Shown piece after piece: positions 33,072 through 42,039 of a DNA stretch of 64,000 nt. Within the stretch, counting starts at the first letter, position 1; every line of letters starts with the position of its first letter. Both the position numbers and the translations under genes were made by a program. The notes under the pieces were generated by a model, which worked only from the letters and a program-made list of their open reading frames with translations, did no database searches and was not told where the DNA came from. The stretch is from JAIOSF01 sp963677755 (GTDB lineage Bacteria > Campylobacterota > Campylobacteria > Campylobacterales > Arcobacteraceae): positions 1 to 64,000 of the forward strand of contig OY782506.1 of assembly GCA_963677755.1 (NCBI GenBank), given 5' to 3'.

Positions 33072-33527
33072 ATGGGTTTTTTTGATGGATACAATGTAGC
33101 AACATCTGGTATGAGTGCACAAAGAGAGAGAATCAATATAGTTAGTTCAAATATTGCAAATTCACAAACGACGCATTCAAAAGATGGAGGACCTTATAAA
33201 AAACAAAATGTAGTTTTTGAAGAGGTACTTCTTGACACAAATAATAAGCTAAATAAAAACAATAAAGCACATGACGATGAAAATTCTCTATCTTTAAAAG
33301 GGGTTGGTGTTCGAGAAATTCTTGAAGCTAAAAGTGAACCAATTCTTAAATATGAACCAACACATCCTGATGCTAATGAAGATGGGTATGTTGCATATCC
33401 AAATATAAATCCAGTAATTGAAATGGTTGATTTAATAGAAGCTATGAGATCTTACGAAGCTAATGTATCGGCATTTAAGACACAAAAAGACTTAGATACG
33501 AAAACACTAGATATAATTAAAACATAG
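33072..33527 (+). CDS. flgC: flagellar rod protein FlgC
   Basis: Proximal rod subunit of 151 residues. SSNIANSQTTHSKDGGPYKKQNVVFEEV and the C-terminal NPVIEMVDLIEAMRSYEANVSAF are typical of FlgC. Strong AAGGAG site before the ATG. Nine bases upstream of fliK. Confidence 0.95.
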   Translation: MGFFDGYNVATSGMSAQRERINIVSSNIANSQTTHSKDGGPYKKQNVVFEEVLLDTNNKLNKNNKAHDDENSLSLKGVGVREILEAKSEPILKYEPTHPDANEDGYVAYPNINPVIEMVDLIEAMRSYEANVSAFKTQKDLDTKTLDIIKT

Positions 33528-33536
33528 GAAATAATC

Positions 33537-35627
33537 ATGTCTTTAGATGTTTTATCAAACCTTAGCAAAGAGATTGTATCAAAAAAGGCTACTTCAACAG
33601 ATTCGAAAGAAGATGTATCTTCAAAAAAAGAGGGTAGCTCATTATTTGATTCTTTAATGAAAGGTATTCAAAAAGAGAAACAACCTGATATTACTGACAA
33701 ACCTCAAAAAGAGACTACAAAAAATGAAACTAATGAGAAAAAAGTTGTTGTAGATAGTAAACTTAATCAAGCACAAGAGAATGAGGGAACGAAAGAAGCA
33801 TCAAAAAAAGTTTCTGAGGGATTAGTTGATTTAGTTGTTGATAAGGCTAAGTTAAAATCTCAACAAGAACTTCTTCCAGAAAAGACTGCAAAAAACACAA
33901 AAACTACAGAAGAGATAAAAACAGTTGAAACAAAAACAGCTGAATCAAAAACAAATGAAGAGATAAAAATTAAAGTAGATGGGAAAGCCAGTTTAATTAA
34001 AGAAGCAGTAGATGAGATAAAAAATGAGATTTCAAAAATAGGCAAAGAGGATAAAGAGAACTCAAAAGAGCTTGAAAAATCTAAAACAGACAAAAATAAT
34101 ACAGCAAAAACTACAGAAGAGATAAAAACAGTTGAATCAAAAACAAATGAAGAGATAAAAATTAAAGTAGATGGGAAAGCTAGTTTAATTAAAGAAGCAG
34201 TAGATGAGATAAAAAATGAGATTTCCAAAATAGGCAAAGAGGATAAAGAGAACTCAAAAGAGCTTGAAAAATCTAAAACAGACAAAAATAATACAGCAAA
34301 AACTACAGAAACTACAGAAACTACAGAAGAATCAAAAACAAATGAAGAGATAAAAATTAAAGTAGATGGGAAAGCTAGTTTAATTAAAGAAGCAGTAGAT
34401 GAGATAAAAAATGAGATTTCAAAAATAGGCAAAGAGGATAAAGAGAACTCAAAAGAGCTTGAAAAATCTAAAACAGACAAAAATAATACAGCAAAAACTA
34501 CAGAAGAGATAAAAACAGTTGAATCAAAAACAAATGAAGAGATAAAAATTAAAGTAGATGGGAAAGCTAGTTTAATTAAAGAAGCAGTAGATGAGATAAA
34601 AAAAGATATTTCAAGCATTGAGAATAATGAAGAAAACGGCACACTTGATTCTCTCACTAAAAATAATAATGAGGGTAATGGAAAAGAAACGACTAAAAGT
34701 AGTATAGCTAAGCAACAAGTTTTAGAAAATGAACTATTTTCAAAGAAAACAGAAACTCAAATTGATGGAAAAATAACTTTATTGGCTAATGGCTTTTTAA
34801 ATTCTCAAGAAAAAAATAAACAAACTGTTTCTTTATCACAACTTTCAAATGCACAAAATAATATAGAAAAAAATAAAACTTTAAAATCTGTAAAAGATAG
34901 TGCTAATATGTTGGACTTAAACATGGAAAAGATTAACGTTGAACATAGTGATGAAAGTGGAAAAGCAAAAACTATAGAGGTCTTAAGCAAAGAAGATAAA
35001 GCATCACAATTGCAAAGAATTCAAAATCAAGGCGTAAATAGATTTATCATGGAAAAAGAAAACATGGTAAAAAATGAAGAACTTATAAATAGTGCAGAAA
35101 TAGATAAAACATCTTCTGATAATGTACAACAAAAAGAGAAAAATATTTTATTAAATGTACCTCAAGCTGTAGTAGAAACAATACAAAGTAAAATTATAGG
35201 TGCACAACAAAAAGTTGGAAGCTTTATGAGTGAAGTTGCAAGAAATATGTACCTTAATTATAAACCACCTTTTACATCATTTCGAATGAATTTAAATCCT
35301 GCAAACTTGGGAAGTATCGCTGTAGTTATGAGAGCTAGTAAAACAGACAATAACATAAGTGTAAGTATGAATATGAATAATAATTCTACGATGGAAGTGA
35401 TGGCAGAAAATAAAGTTGCTTTACAAACAGCACTTCAAAAACAACTTGGAGATGGTTCAAATGTAAGTTTGAGTTTTGACATGCAAGATGGTAGTAACAC
35501 TGATCAGTTTGAACAATCTAATCAAAATAATAATTCAAGCAATCAAAATAATAGAGATAATAGACCTGAAGAATCTACGAAAGTAGTTTTAGAGGATGAA
35601 AATATAGAAGAATTAGATTATATGTAA
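33537..35627 (+). CDS. fliK: hook-length control protein FliK with tandem repeats
   Basis: 696 residues. The C-terminal domain (about 580-660) is the FliK/Flg_hook substrate-switch domain: FRMNLNPANLGSIAVVM and ALQTALQKQLGDGSNVSLSF. The long N-terminal part is charged and low in complexity, as expected of the molecular ruler. It contains near-identical 64-65-residue repeats between about 121 and 355 (see repeat feature). The Gln/Asn-rich tail after 660 is also low in complexity. Between flgC and the export gate gene fliR. Confidence 0.9.
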   Translation: MSLDVLSNLSKEIVSKKATSTDSKEDVSSKKEGSSLFDSLMKGIQKEKQPDITDKPQKETTKNETNEKKVVVDSKLNQAQENEGTKEASKKVSEGLVDLVVDKAKLKSQQELLPEKTAKNTKTTEEIKTVETKTAESKTNEEIKIKVDGKASLIKEAVDEIKNEISKIGKEDKENSKELEKSKTDKNNTAKTTEEIKTVESKTNEEIKIKVDGKASLIKEAVDEIKNEISKIGKEDKENSKELEKSKTDKNNTAKTTETTETTEESKTNEEIKIKVDGKASLIKEAVDEIKNEISKIGKEDKENSKELEKSKTDKNNTAKTTEEIKTVESKTNEEIKIKVDGKASLIKEAVDEIKKDISSIENNEENGTLDSLTKNNNEGNGKETTKSSIAKQQVLENELFSKKTETQIDGKITLLANGFLNSQEKNKQTVSLSQLSNAQNNIEKNKTLKSVKDSANMLDLNMEKINVEHSDESGKAKTIEVLSKEDKASQLQRIQNQGVNRFIMEKENMVKNEELINSAEIDKTSSDNVQQKEKNILLNVPQAVVETIQSKIIGAQQKVGSFMSEVARNMYLNYKPPFTSFRMNLNPANLGSIAVVMRASKTDNNISVSMNMNNNSTMEVMAENKVALQTALQKQLGDGSNVSLSFDMQDGSNTDQFEQSNQNNNSSNQNNRDNRPEESTKVVLEDENIEELDYM
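33942..34602 (+). repeat. tandem repeat in fliK, three full copies plus a partial
   Basis: Units start at 33942, 34134, 34329 and 34521. Unit lengths are 192, 195 and 192 bases; the fourth is cut after about 82 bases. Each unit encodes ESKTNEEIKIKVDGKASLIK and the following IGKEDKENSKELEK and SKTDKNNTAKT. The copies are almost identical at the DNA level, except that the third unit is preceded by a triple ACTACAGAA-type expansion (TETTETTE). Confidence 0.93.
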
Positions 35628-35636
35628 AGGAAAAGC

Positions 35637-36389
35637 TTGCAACAGTTAATATCACTTATAGATCAACAAACTGTTATGGCTTTTTTGTTATTGTTGGGTC
35701 GAGTTTTGGCTTTTATGGCATTTATGCCAGTAGTTGGACATAAAACAGTTAATCCAACTATTAGAATTGCAGTCTCATTTTATTTAACACTTTTTTTATT
35801 TCCTTTAATTGATTATGATAAAAGTTTAATAACTGAAGATACTTTTCTTTTAGCATTAATTAGCGAAGTAACATTAGGACTTGTTGCTTCTTTTTTGGTG
35901 CAAATAATATTTTCTGCTGTTCAGATAATCGGTGATTTAATAGGATATGCGACTGCTTTATCTATGGCAAATATGTTTGATCCAGCAACTGGTACACAAC
36001 AAGGTATTGTAAGTAGATTTTTGTATATGGTAATACTGGTAATTTATTTAGAATCAGGTATGTATGAAATAACACTGTATATCTTGGGTACAAGTTTTGG
36101 ACACATTGCATTAGGAACCTTTGATCTTTTTAGTTATGATGGAATTTTATATGCAACGCAAGAGATAAATAGAATGTTTGCATTTGCATTTTCTTTTGCT
36201 TTTCCTCTATTTTTTATAGGGTTTATATTGGATATTTATTATGGATATGGAACTAAATCAATGCCAGCATTTTCACCATTTGTGGTTACTTTTCAAATTA
36301 AATTTGCATTAATTATGATCTTTATGATGTTTGGAATGGAAATATTTGTAGATAGTTTTACATCATATTTTACAAATAAATTTGAGTAA
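35637..36389 (+). CDS. fliR: flagellar export gate protein FliR
   Basis: Inner-membrane export gate subunit of 250 residues with about six hydrophobic helices. FliR features are LLGRVLAFMAFMPVVGHKTVNPTIRIAVSF near the N-terminus and IIGDLIGYATALSMANMFDPATG in the middle. The start is TTG at 35637 in AAAGCTTGCAACAG with AAAGGAAAAG before it. Followed by flhB after 11 bases. The other gate genes fliP and fliQ are not in the window. Confidence 0.92.
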   Translation: MQQLISLIDQQTVMAFLLLLGRVLAFMAFMPVVGHKTVNPTIRIAVSFYLTLFLFPLIDYDKSLITEDTFLLALISEVTLGLVASFLVQIIFSAVQIIGDLIGYATALSMANMFDPATGTQQGIVSRFLYMVILVIYLESGMYEITLYILGTSFGHIALGTFDLFSYDGILYATQEINRMFAFAFSFAFPLFFIGFILDIYYGYGTKSMPAFSPFVVTFQIKFALIMIFMMFGMEIFVDSFTSYFTNKFE

Positions 36390-36400
36390 GGTAAGTAAAT

Positions 36401-37444
36401 ATGGCTGATGAGCAAGAAAAAACAGAAGAACCCACCTCCAAGAAGATAGAAGATGCCAAAAAAGAGGGAAATGTTTCCAAGTCTGCTGAAGTTCCTGGGG
36501 CTGCAATACTTTTTTTTAGTTCTATTTATTTATTGTTTTTTGGAGATCCAGTATTTCTAGAGATTAAAAAAATGATGTATTTTATATATGCATTTATTGG
36601 GCAAGAGATGGATGGTCGAAGTTATTATGTTATAGCTTCTACGGTAATTAGTACATTGTTGTATGCGTTATTACCGCTTTTCGTATTAGTATTGTTATTA
36701 GCTGTAATATTTAATGTAATACAATTTGGTTTTATTGCAACCCCTTTAAAAATAGAATTAAATAAGATTGACCCCGTAAGTGGCTTTAAAAATGTATTTA
36801 GTATGAAAAAAGCAATTGAAGCATTAAAGCTAACAGCAAAGTTAACTATTATTTTCGTAGTGATGGTTATTTTATTTGGCATAATTTGGGATTCTGTACT
36901 AGCTATGATGGATAAAAATATCAGAGCATCATTAGAAGCGATGATAGAACTTACAGTGTATTTTTTATTAACAATTCTATTTATTATAATCCTTTTTGCT
37001 ATAATAGACTATATTTTTACTAATTATTATTATATTAAACAATTAAAAATGTCAAAACAAGAGATAAAAGATGAGCATAAGCAAATGGAGGGAGATCCAA
37101 TTGTAAAAAGTAGGATTAGACAAATTCAGATGAAGATGTCAAAACAAAGAATGATGGCGGATGTACCAGATGCAGATGTAATTATTACAAATCCTACCCA
37201 ATATGCAGTTGCATTACAGTATGATAGTGAAAAGTCAGATGCTCCTGTTGTGCTTGCAAAAGGGATTAACTTTTTAGCATTAAGGATAAAAGAGATAGCA
37301 TTAGAAAGTAAAATACCAATAGTTGAAGATCCTGCCTTAGCACGTGCATTGTATGAACAAATAGAAGTTGAAGAAAAAATACCAGAAAGTTTTTATAAAG
37401 CTATTGCAGAAATTTTTACTTTTGTGTATAATTTAAATAAATAG
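36401..37444 (+). CDS. flhB: flagellar export switch protein FlhB, NPTQ variant
   Basis: Export gate protein that changes secretion from hook to filament substrates. 347 residues: a charged N-terminus with EKTEEPTSKKIEDAKKEGNV, four membrane helices (about 33-47, 85-112, 141-165, 186-212), then the cytoplasmic domain. The self-cleavage motif, normally NPTH, is NPTQ (264-267, codon CAA at 37199-37201), followed by the usual YAVAL. Everything else looks like FlhB, so this is not the small FlhB paralogue. The motif change could slow or prevent self-cleavage. Confidence 0.94.
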   Translation: MADEQEKTEEPTSKKIEDAKKEGNVSKSAEVPGAAILFFSSIYLLFFGDPVFLEIKKMMYFIYAFIGQEMDGRSYYVIASTVISTLLYALLPLFVLVLLLAVIFNVIQFGFIATPLKIELNKIDPVSGFKNVFSMKKAIEALKLTAKLTIIFVVMVILFGIIWDSVLAMMDKNIRASLEAMIELTVYFLLTILFIIILFAIIDYIFTNYYYIKQLKMSKQEIKDEHKQMEGDPIVKSRIRQIQMKMSKQRMMADVPDADVIITNPTQYAVALQYDSEKSDAPVVLAKGINFLALRIKEIALESKIPIVEDPALARALYEQIEVEEKIPESFYKAIAEIFTFVYNLNK

Positions 37445-37459
37445 AAGGTGATTAATATA

Positions 37460-39484
37460 ATGTTTAAAATAAATTTTTTATTACTAATGTTACTTGTTTC
37501 TACTCTTTATGGAAAGAAAGATTTTTATTATAATTTTATAAATCCAGATTTAACACAAATTTCTCAAATCGAAAAACGAAAAATTGTTGGGGCTAGTGAT
37601 AAATTAAAAGAGATTAGGCGTTATATAAAAGAGGGACAGCTTGATGTTGCTTTAAAAAATATAATAATGTTTAGAAATAGTAATAAAATTGAGATGTTAG
37701 ATTCATCTGCTGTGTTGCTTCAAAGTGAAATTTTATATAAGTTAAATTTAGTGACAAAAGCAGCAGAAGCTAATGATTTACTAGAATCTGCTATAAATGA
37801 CTCAGAAATTTCTCAAGATGATTTACTTGAAGCGTACAGGTTATTAGTTTTAATTAAAATTAAATTGAATAAAACAGAAGAAGCAGAATATTATGCAAAA
37901 GCAATTGAACATAGCTTTGATGATCCATTATCAAAAGTATATGGAAAAGTTTCACTTTCTCAAATATATGTAAAAAGAAGAGATTATAGAAAAGCAATTA
38001 AAGTTTTAAGACAAGAACTTATTAATACAACTAGTTTAGAAGTAGCAACAATAGTAGCAGATGAGCTTTATGATGCATATATTTTAAATGACCAAAAAGA
38101 AGAAGCATACGATTTAGCTCAGAAAGTTCTTAATAGGAATATTGATTATTATGCCAATGATAGTTATAAAGCATTAAAAAAAGTTAATAAACTAGTTGAT
38201 GCGAATATGTCGGAATTTGCTATTAAGATTTTGAAAAAATTGATAGAAAACTCAATACATACAGATAGTATAGATAACTTTCGATTTAAATTAGCAAATG
38301 TTTATATGAAAATTGCAGGATATCAAAAAGAGTATTTACCTCAAGCAAAACAGATATATGAAGATTTAATTCAAGCAAAACATAACAATCCGTATCGAAA
38401 AAGAGCAAAGATGTATCTTGATGAAATTATTATGAGAGAAGGTAAATTTGAACCTGCTATGATGGCTTCAAAATATAGTGATTCAGAAACTATGCAATAT
38501 AAGGCTATGATGCAAGAATTATTGAATGCTATAGAAGATGAAAAATTTGAACAAATCATCAGAATGAAAAAAATATATCAAGGTATTTTCCCATCAATTG
38601 TAAAAAGGTTTGGTTATGATAGCATTGAGGAGATATATAATATAGTTAATTCAAAAATGCTAGAATATTATTTACAAACAAATCAATGTAAACAGCTCAA
38701 TATAGTAATTAAAGATATTGCAGATGATGTGTTACTATTACTTATAAAAGATGAAAAAATTATAGATAAATTATTTAATTGTATGATTGAAATACCAGAT
38801 GAAAGATCGTATCAGGTTGCTAAAGATGTTTATGGGAAAGCAAAAAACAATAGAATTTATTTATATTTAGAAAGGGTGGCATTATTATTAAATAAAAATG
38901 ATGATGCAAAAGCATTCTCTCAAAAACTTGATATGTTTAGTGATGCAAGTGTATTATCTGATGAATTTTTATATAGATTTTTAATTTACGCTAATGAAGA
39001 CAACTCTCAAGCAATGCAAAACTATTTTGCTTATGCCAGAGCTAATCCTGAATTTATTATAAATAATCAAAATAATCCATTAATTATAGATTTTTACTAT
39101 CAATATTATCTTTATTTATTAAAAGAGAAAGAGGAAAATGAAGCTATCTCTATATTAAAAGAGTTATACAAAAAACAAAATGAGATGAAAGCAAGAGTTT
39201 ACTCACCATTTGTCGAAATAGAATTAGCTAAGTATGCAAAACTTGATGATAATTATGAAGAAGCATTAGAATATCTACAATATGGACTCAATATTAAAAG
39301 ATCCAAAGATGGAAAAAGTATAGATAGAAAAATTAAAGAGGAAGATTTAGCTTATATATATTATGAGATTGCAAAAATATATGAATTTCAAGGGAAACAA
39401 AATAGATACAAAGATGCTATTAAAAAATGTCAACGATTAAAAATTGAAGATAGTTTTTACAAAAAAATGTGTGATAAATTGTGA
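37460..39484 (+). CDS. secreted TPR-repeat protein, PflA-like candidate
   Basis: I use the ATG at 37460, which gives a compact signal peptide (MFKINFLLLMLLVSTLYG); a GTG four codons earlier lies inside the ribosome site. About 655 mature residues form helical pairs with TPR character, for example SLSQIYVKRRDYRKAIKVLRQEL and YYEIAKIYEFQGKQNRYKDAIKK. The position between flhB and fliI, and the periplasmic TPR build, fit PflA, which links the stator to the motor disks in Campylobacter. The N-terminal beta domain of PflA is not evident, so this remains a candidate. Confidence 0.65.
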   Translation: MFKINFLLLMLLVSTLYGKKDFYYNFINPDLTQISQIEKRKIVGASDKLKEIRRYIKEGQLDVALKNIIMFRNSNKIEMLDSSAVLLQSEILYKLNLVTKAAEANDLLESAINDSEISQDDLLEAYRLLVLIKIKLNKTEEAEYYAKAIEHSFDDPLSKVYGKVSLSQIYVKRRDYRKAIKVLRQELINTTSLEVATIVADELYDAYILNDQKEEAYDLAQKVLNRNIDYYANDSYKALKKVNKLVDANMSEFAIKILKKLIENSIHTDSIDNFRFKLANVYMKIAGYQKEYLPQAKQIYEDLIQAKHNNPYRKRAKMYLDEIIMREGKFEPAMMASKYSDSETMQYKAMMQELLNAIEDEKFEQIIRMKKIYQGIFPSIVKRFGYDSIEEIYNIVNSKMLEYYLQTNQCKQLNIVIKDIADDVLLLLIKDEKIIDKLFNCMIEIPDERSYQVAKDVYGKAKNNRIYLYLERVALLLNKNDDAKAFSQKLDMFSDASVLSDEFLYRFLIYANEDNSQAMQNYFAYARANPEFIINNQNNPLIIDFYYQYYLYLLKEKEENEAISILKELYKKQNEMKARVYSPFVEIELAKYAKLDDNYEEALEYLQYGLNIKRSKDGKSIDRKIKEEDLAYIYYEIAKIYEFQGKQNRYKDAIKKCQRLKIEDSFYKKMCDKL

Positions 39485-40803
39485 TGAGTAGTATAAATAA
39501 TTTAGATGATATATTAGACCAAATAAATTCTAAGAGTCTTTTTATACCATTTGGAAGAATTGTAAATATAAATAGTTCTAGTATCGTAGCTATTGGTTTA
39601 GATGTAGCAATTGGAGATATTGTAAAAATAGAATCAGAAAAACATCTTTACACGGTTCTTGGTATGGTAGCTTCTATTGATGCAGATCATTTTACTATTG
39701 TTCCTTTCTCTTTTATAGATGGATTTAAAATTGGGGATAAAGTTTATTTACAAAAAGAGGGTTTAAGTGTTAAGTGTGGTTATGGTTTACTAGGAAGAGT
39801 TATAAATGCACTTGGAGAACCAATAGATAATGCAGGAAAAATTACAAATCTTGAGGAAAACTCTGCAATTAATAAAGACACAATTTCACCACTTGATAGA
39901 GGTATAATAGATCAAAGGTTTTCAACGGGCGTAAAAGCTATAGATTCTATGTTAACATGTGGAAAAGGGCAGAAAGTAGGAATCTTTGCTGGTTCAGGTG
40001 TTGGGAAGTCAACTTTAATGGGGATGATTGTAAAAGGGTGTGAAGCACAAATAAAAGTAATTGCACTTGTGGGGGAAAGGGGTCGTGAGATACCTGAATT
40101 TATCCATTACAACCTTGGAAACAATCTTGAAAATACGGTTATAGTAACGGCAACTAGTGATGAATCTTCATTAATGCGAAAATATGCAGCATTCACAGCT
40201 ATGGCAATTGCTGAATTTTTTCGAGATAAAGGGCATGATGTTTTACTTATGATGGATAGTGTTACAAGATTTGCAATGGCACAAAGAGAGATTGGTTTGA
40301 GTACTGGTGAACCACCAACACAAAGAGGTTATCCACCTTCAGTTTTCTCACTTCTTCCACAACTTATGGAAAGAGCTGGTTCTAATAAACTAGGTACAAT
40401 AACGGCTTTTTTTACGGTACTTGTTGATGGGGATGATTTAAGTGATCCAATAGCTGATCAAAGTAGATCAATCCTTGATGGACATATAGTACTTACAAGA
40501 AAATTAACCGAGCAGGGTTTTTATCCACCCATTGATTTACTACAAAGTGCCTCAAGGGTAATTGATAAAGTTATATCAGTTGAACAATATAAACGTTTTT
40601 TAAAGTTAAAAAGGGTATTATCATTAATAAACGAAAATGAGGTACTTTTAAGAATTGGTGCTTACAAAAAAGGTATGGATAAAGAGCTTGATGATGCTTT
40701 GCTTAGAAAAGAGAAAATCAAAAAGTTTTTGAGCCAAGGTATAGATGAGCTGTATTCTTACGAGTCTACTGTTAAAGGGCTAATGGAGGTCACAAATGAT
40801 TGA
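39484..40803 (+). CDS. fliI: flagellar export ATPase FliI
   Basis: Hexameric ATPase of the export apparatus, 439 residues. Walker A is FAGSGVGKST (about 168-177), Walker B is VLLMMDSVTRF, and the family run STGEPPTQRGYPPSVFSLLPQL is present. I choose the ATG at 39484, which overlaps the upstream TGA by one base; a GTG one codon earlier is also open. FlgL overlaps its 3' end by eight bases. Confidence 0.96.
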   Translation: MSSINNLDDILDQINSKSLFIPFGRIVNINSSSIVAIGLDVAIGDIVKIESEKHLYTVLGMVASIDADHFTIVPFSFIDGFKIGDKVYLQKEGLSVKCGYGLLGRVINALGEPIDNAGKITNLEENSAINKDTISPLDRGIIDQRFSTGVKAIDSMLTCGKGQKVGIFAGSGVGKSTLMGMIVKGCEAQIKVIALVGERGREIPEFIHYNLGNNLENTVIVTATSDESSLMRKYAAFTAMAIAEFFRDKGHDVLLMMDSVTRFAMAQREIGLSTGEPPTQRGYPPSVFSLLPQLMERAGSNKLGTITAFFTVLVDGDDLSDPIADQSRSILDGHIVLTRKLTEQGFYPPIDLLQSASRVIDKVISVEQYKRFLKLKRVLSLINENEVLLRIGAYKKGMDKELDDALLRKEKIKKFLSQGIDELYSYESTVKGLMEVTND

Positions 40804-42016
40804 TACAAGTAGTAGTATGTTATATTATATAGGTAATTTAAATACTGAAAGTCAAAGAATAAGCTATCAAATGGCTACTGGAGAAAACCAAGAGTTAGGA
40901 AGTGAAGATGCGATGCTTCACGCAAGTCTTATAAATATAGAAGATAAATTAAGAGTAACAGAGTCTTTAAAGTTACAAATTACGAAAAGTAATGTAATGA
41001 ATGAAGTTGCTGATTCAAGTATGGAAGAACTTAAAAATATTTTAGGTACAGGAACAAATAGTATCCAAACAGACCTTTTAAAAGGACTAAACTCAGGAAT
41101 GCAAAGAAGTGATATGTTAGCGCTTGCTACAAATCTTCGAGGTATGAGAGAAAATATGATTGATTTGGTAAATGTACGTGTTGATAATGAATATGTATTT
41201 GCAGGTTCTGATTCAACGGAACAAACTATGACAAAAGATGCAGATTTTGATTTAAATGGACAAATTGAATTTGACGGTGATGGATTTTTACGAGAAATAG
41301 CTGTTCAGCCAGGAAGTTATAGAGACAGGGGTATTACAGCATACGATGTGGTTTTTTATACTGCAAGTAAAGCAAATGCAGGAGAAACTTTTACTTTTAG
41401 TGATGGAGAAAGAATTATTGACGAAAGTGGTCATGAGTGGAAGTTAAATGAAGCAGGAACAATGCTTCAGCAATATGATTTAAATGGTGTTATATATCAT
41501 CCTCCTGTAGAAGAGCCTATTACTGTCACTACTCCAGAGGTATATCCAAATGCTGATGGACAAGTAACAAAAGCAACTTATTCAATAGATGTACCAGCTG
41601 CAGATGCAGGAAGAGTTTTTGAAGCAAAACATAATTATTTTGATGATTTAAATGTAATAATAAATGCTTTAGAAGGTTATAGAACAGGACCAGATGGACA
41701 AAAAGATACAGCAATTGAACTTACAGATGAAGAGATAAGAAAAACACTTAGTAATGGTTTAGAACTTACATCTACACAGTTTGATGCTACAAATGTAGGA
41801 CATGGAGAACTAGGTGGTAGAAATGCAGTATTTGAAGTAGCATATGAAAAATTAGTTACTCAAGAGACCCATTATAATATATTACTTCAAGAAACAGGTG
41901 GTGCAGATATGGCAAAACTTGCTATGGAGTCAGCAGCATTAGAGATGACATATTCAGCATTGTATTCAACAATATCTAAAATGAATTCAATGTCTTTAGT
42001 TAACTTTATAAACTAA
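40796..42016 (+). CDS. flgL: hook-associated protein 3, FlgL
   Basis: Hook-filament junction protein of 406 residues. The flagellin-like N-terminus includes NLNTESQRISYQMATGE and MLALATNLRGMRENMIDLVNVRVDNEYVFAGSDS; the C-terminal helix is AALEMTYSALYSTISKMNSMSLVNFI. It is longer than E. coli FlgL because of a central insert (about 165-300) with a Pro-rich strand (PPVEEPITVTTPEVYP). Its partner FlgK is not in the window. Confidence 0.9.
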   Translation: MIDTSSSMLYYIGNLNTESQRISYQMATGENQELGSEDAMLHASLINIEDKLRVTESLKLQITKSNVMNEVADSSMEELKNILGTGTNSIQTDLLKGLNSGMQRSDMLALATNLRGMRENMIDLVNVRVDNEYVFAGSDSTEQTMTKDADFDLNGQIEFDGDGFLREIAVQPGSYRDRGITAYDVVFYTASKANAGETFTFSDGERIIDESGHEWKLNEAGTMLQQYDLNGVIYHPPVEEPITVTTPEVYPNADGQVTKATYSIDVPAADAGRVFEAKHNYFDDLNVIINALEGYRTGPDGQKDTAIELTDEEIRKTLSNGLELTSTQFDATNVGHGELGGRNAVFEVAYEKLVTQETHYNILLQETGGADMAKLAMESAALEMTYSALYSTISKMNSMSLVNFIN

Positions 42017-42039
42017 ATAGTAGAAAGAATTAGTAATAG

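Noticed and set aside
33860..34657. 265-codon open frame on the minus strand opposite the fliK repeats
   Set aside because: It is a mirror of the Lys/Glu-rich repeat, giving an artificial Ser/Phe-rich peptide, with no ribosome site and no context.
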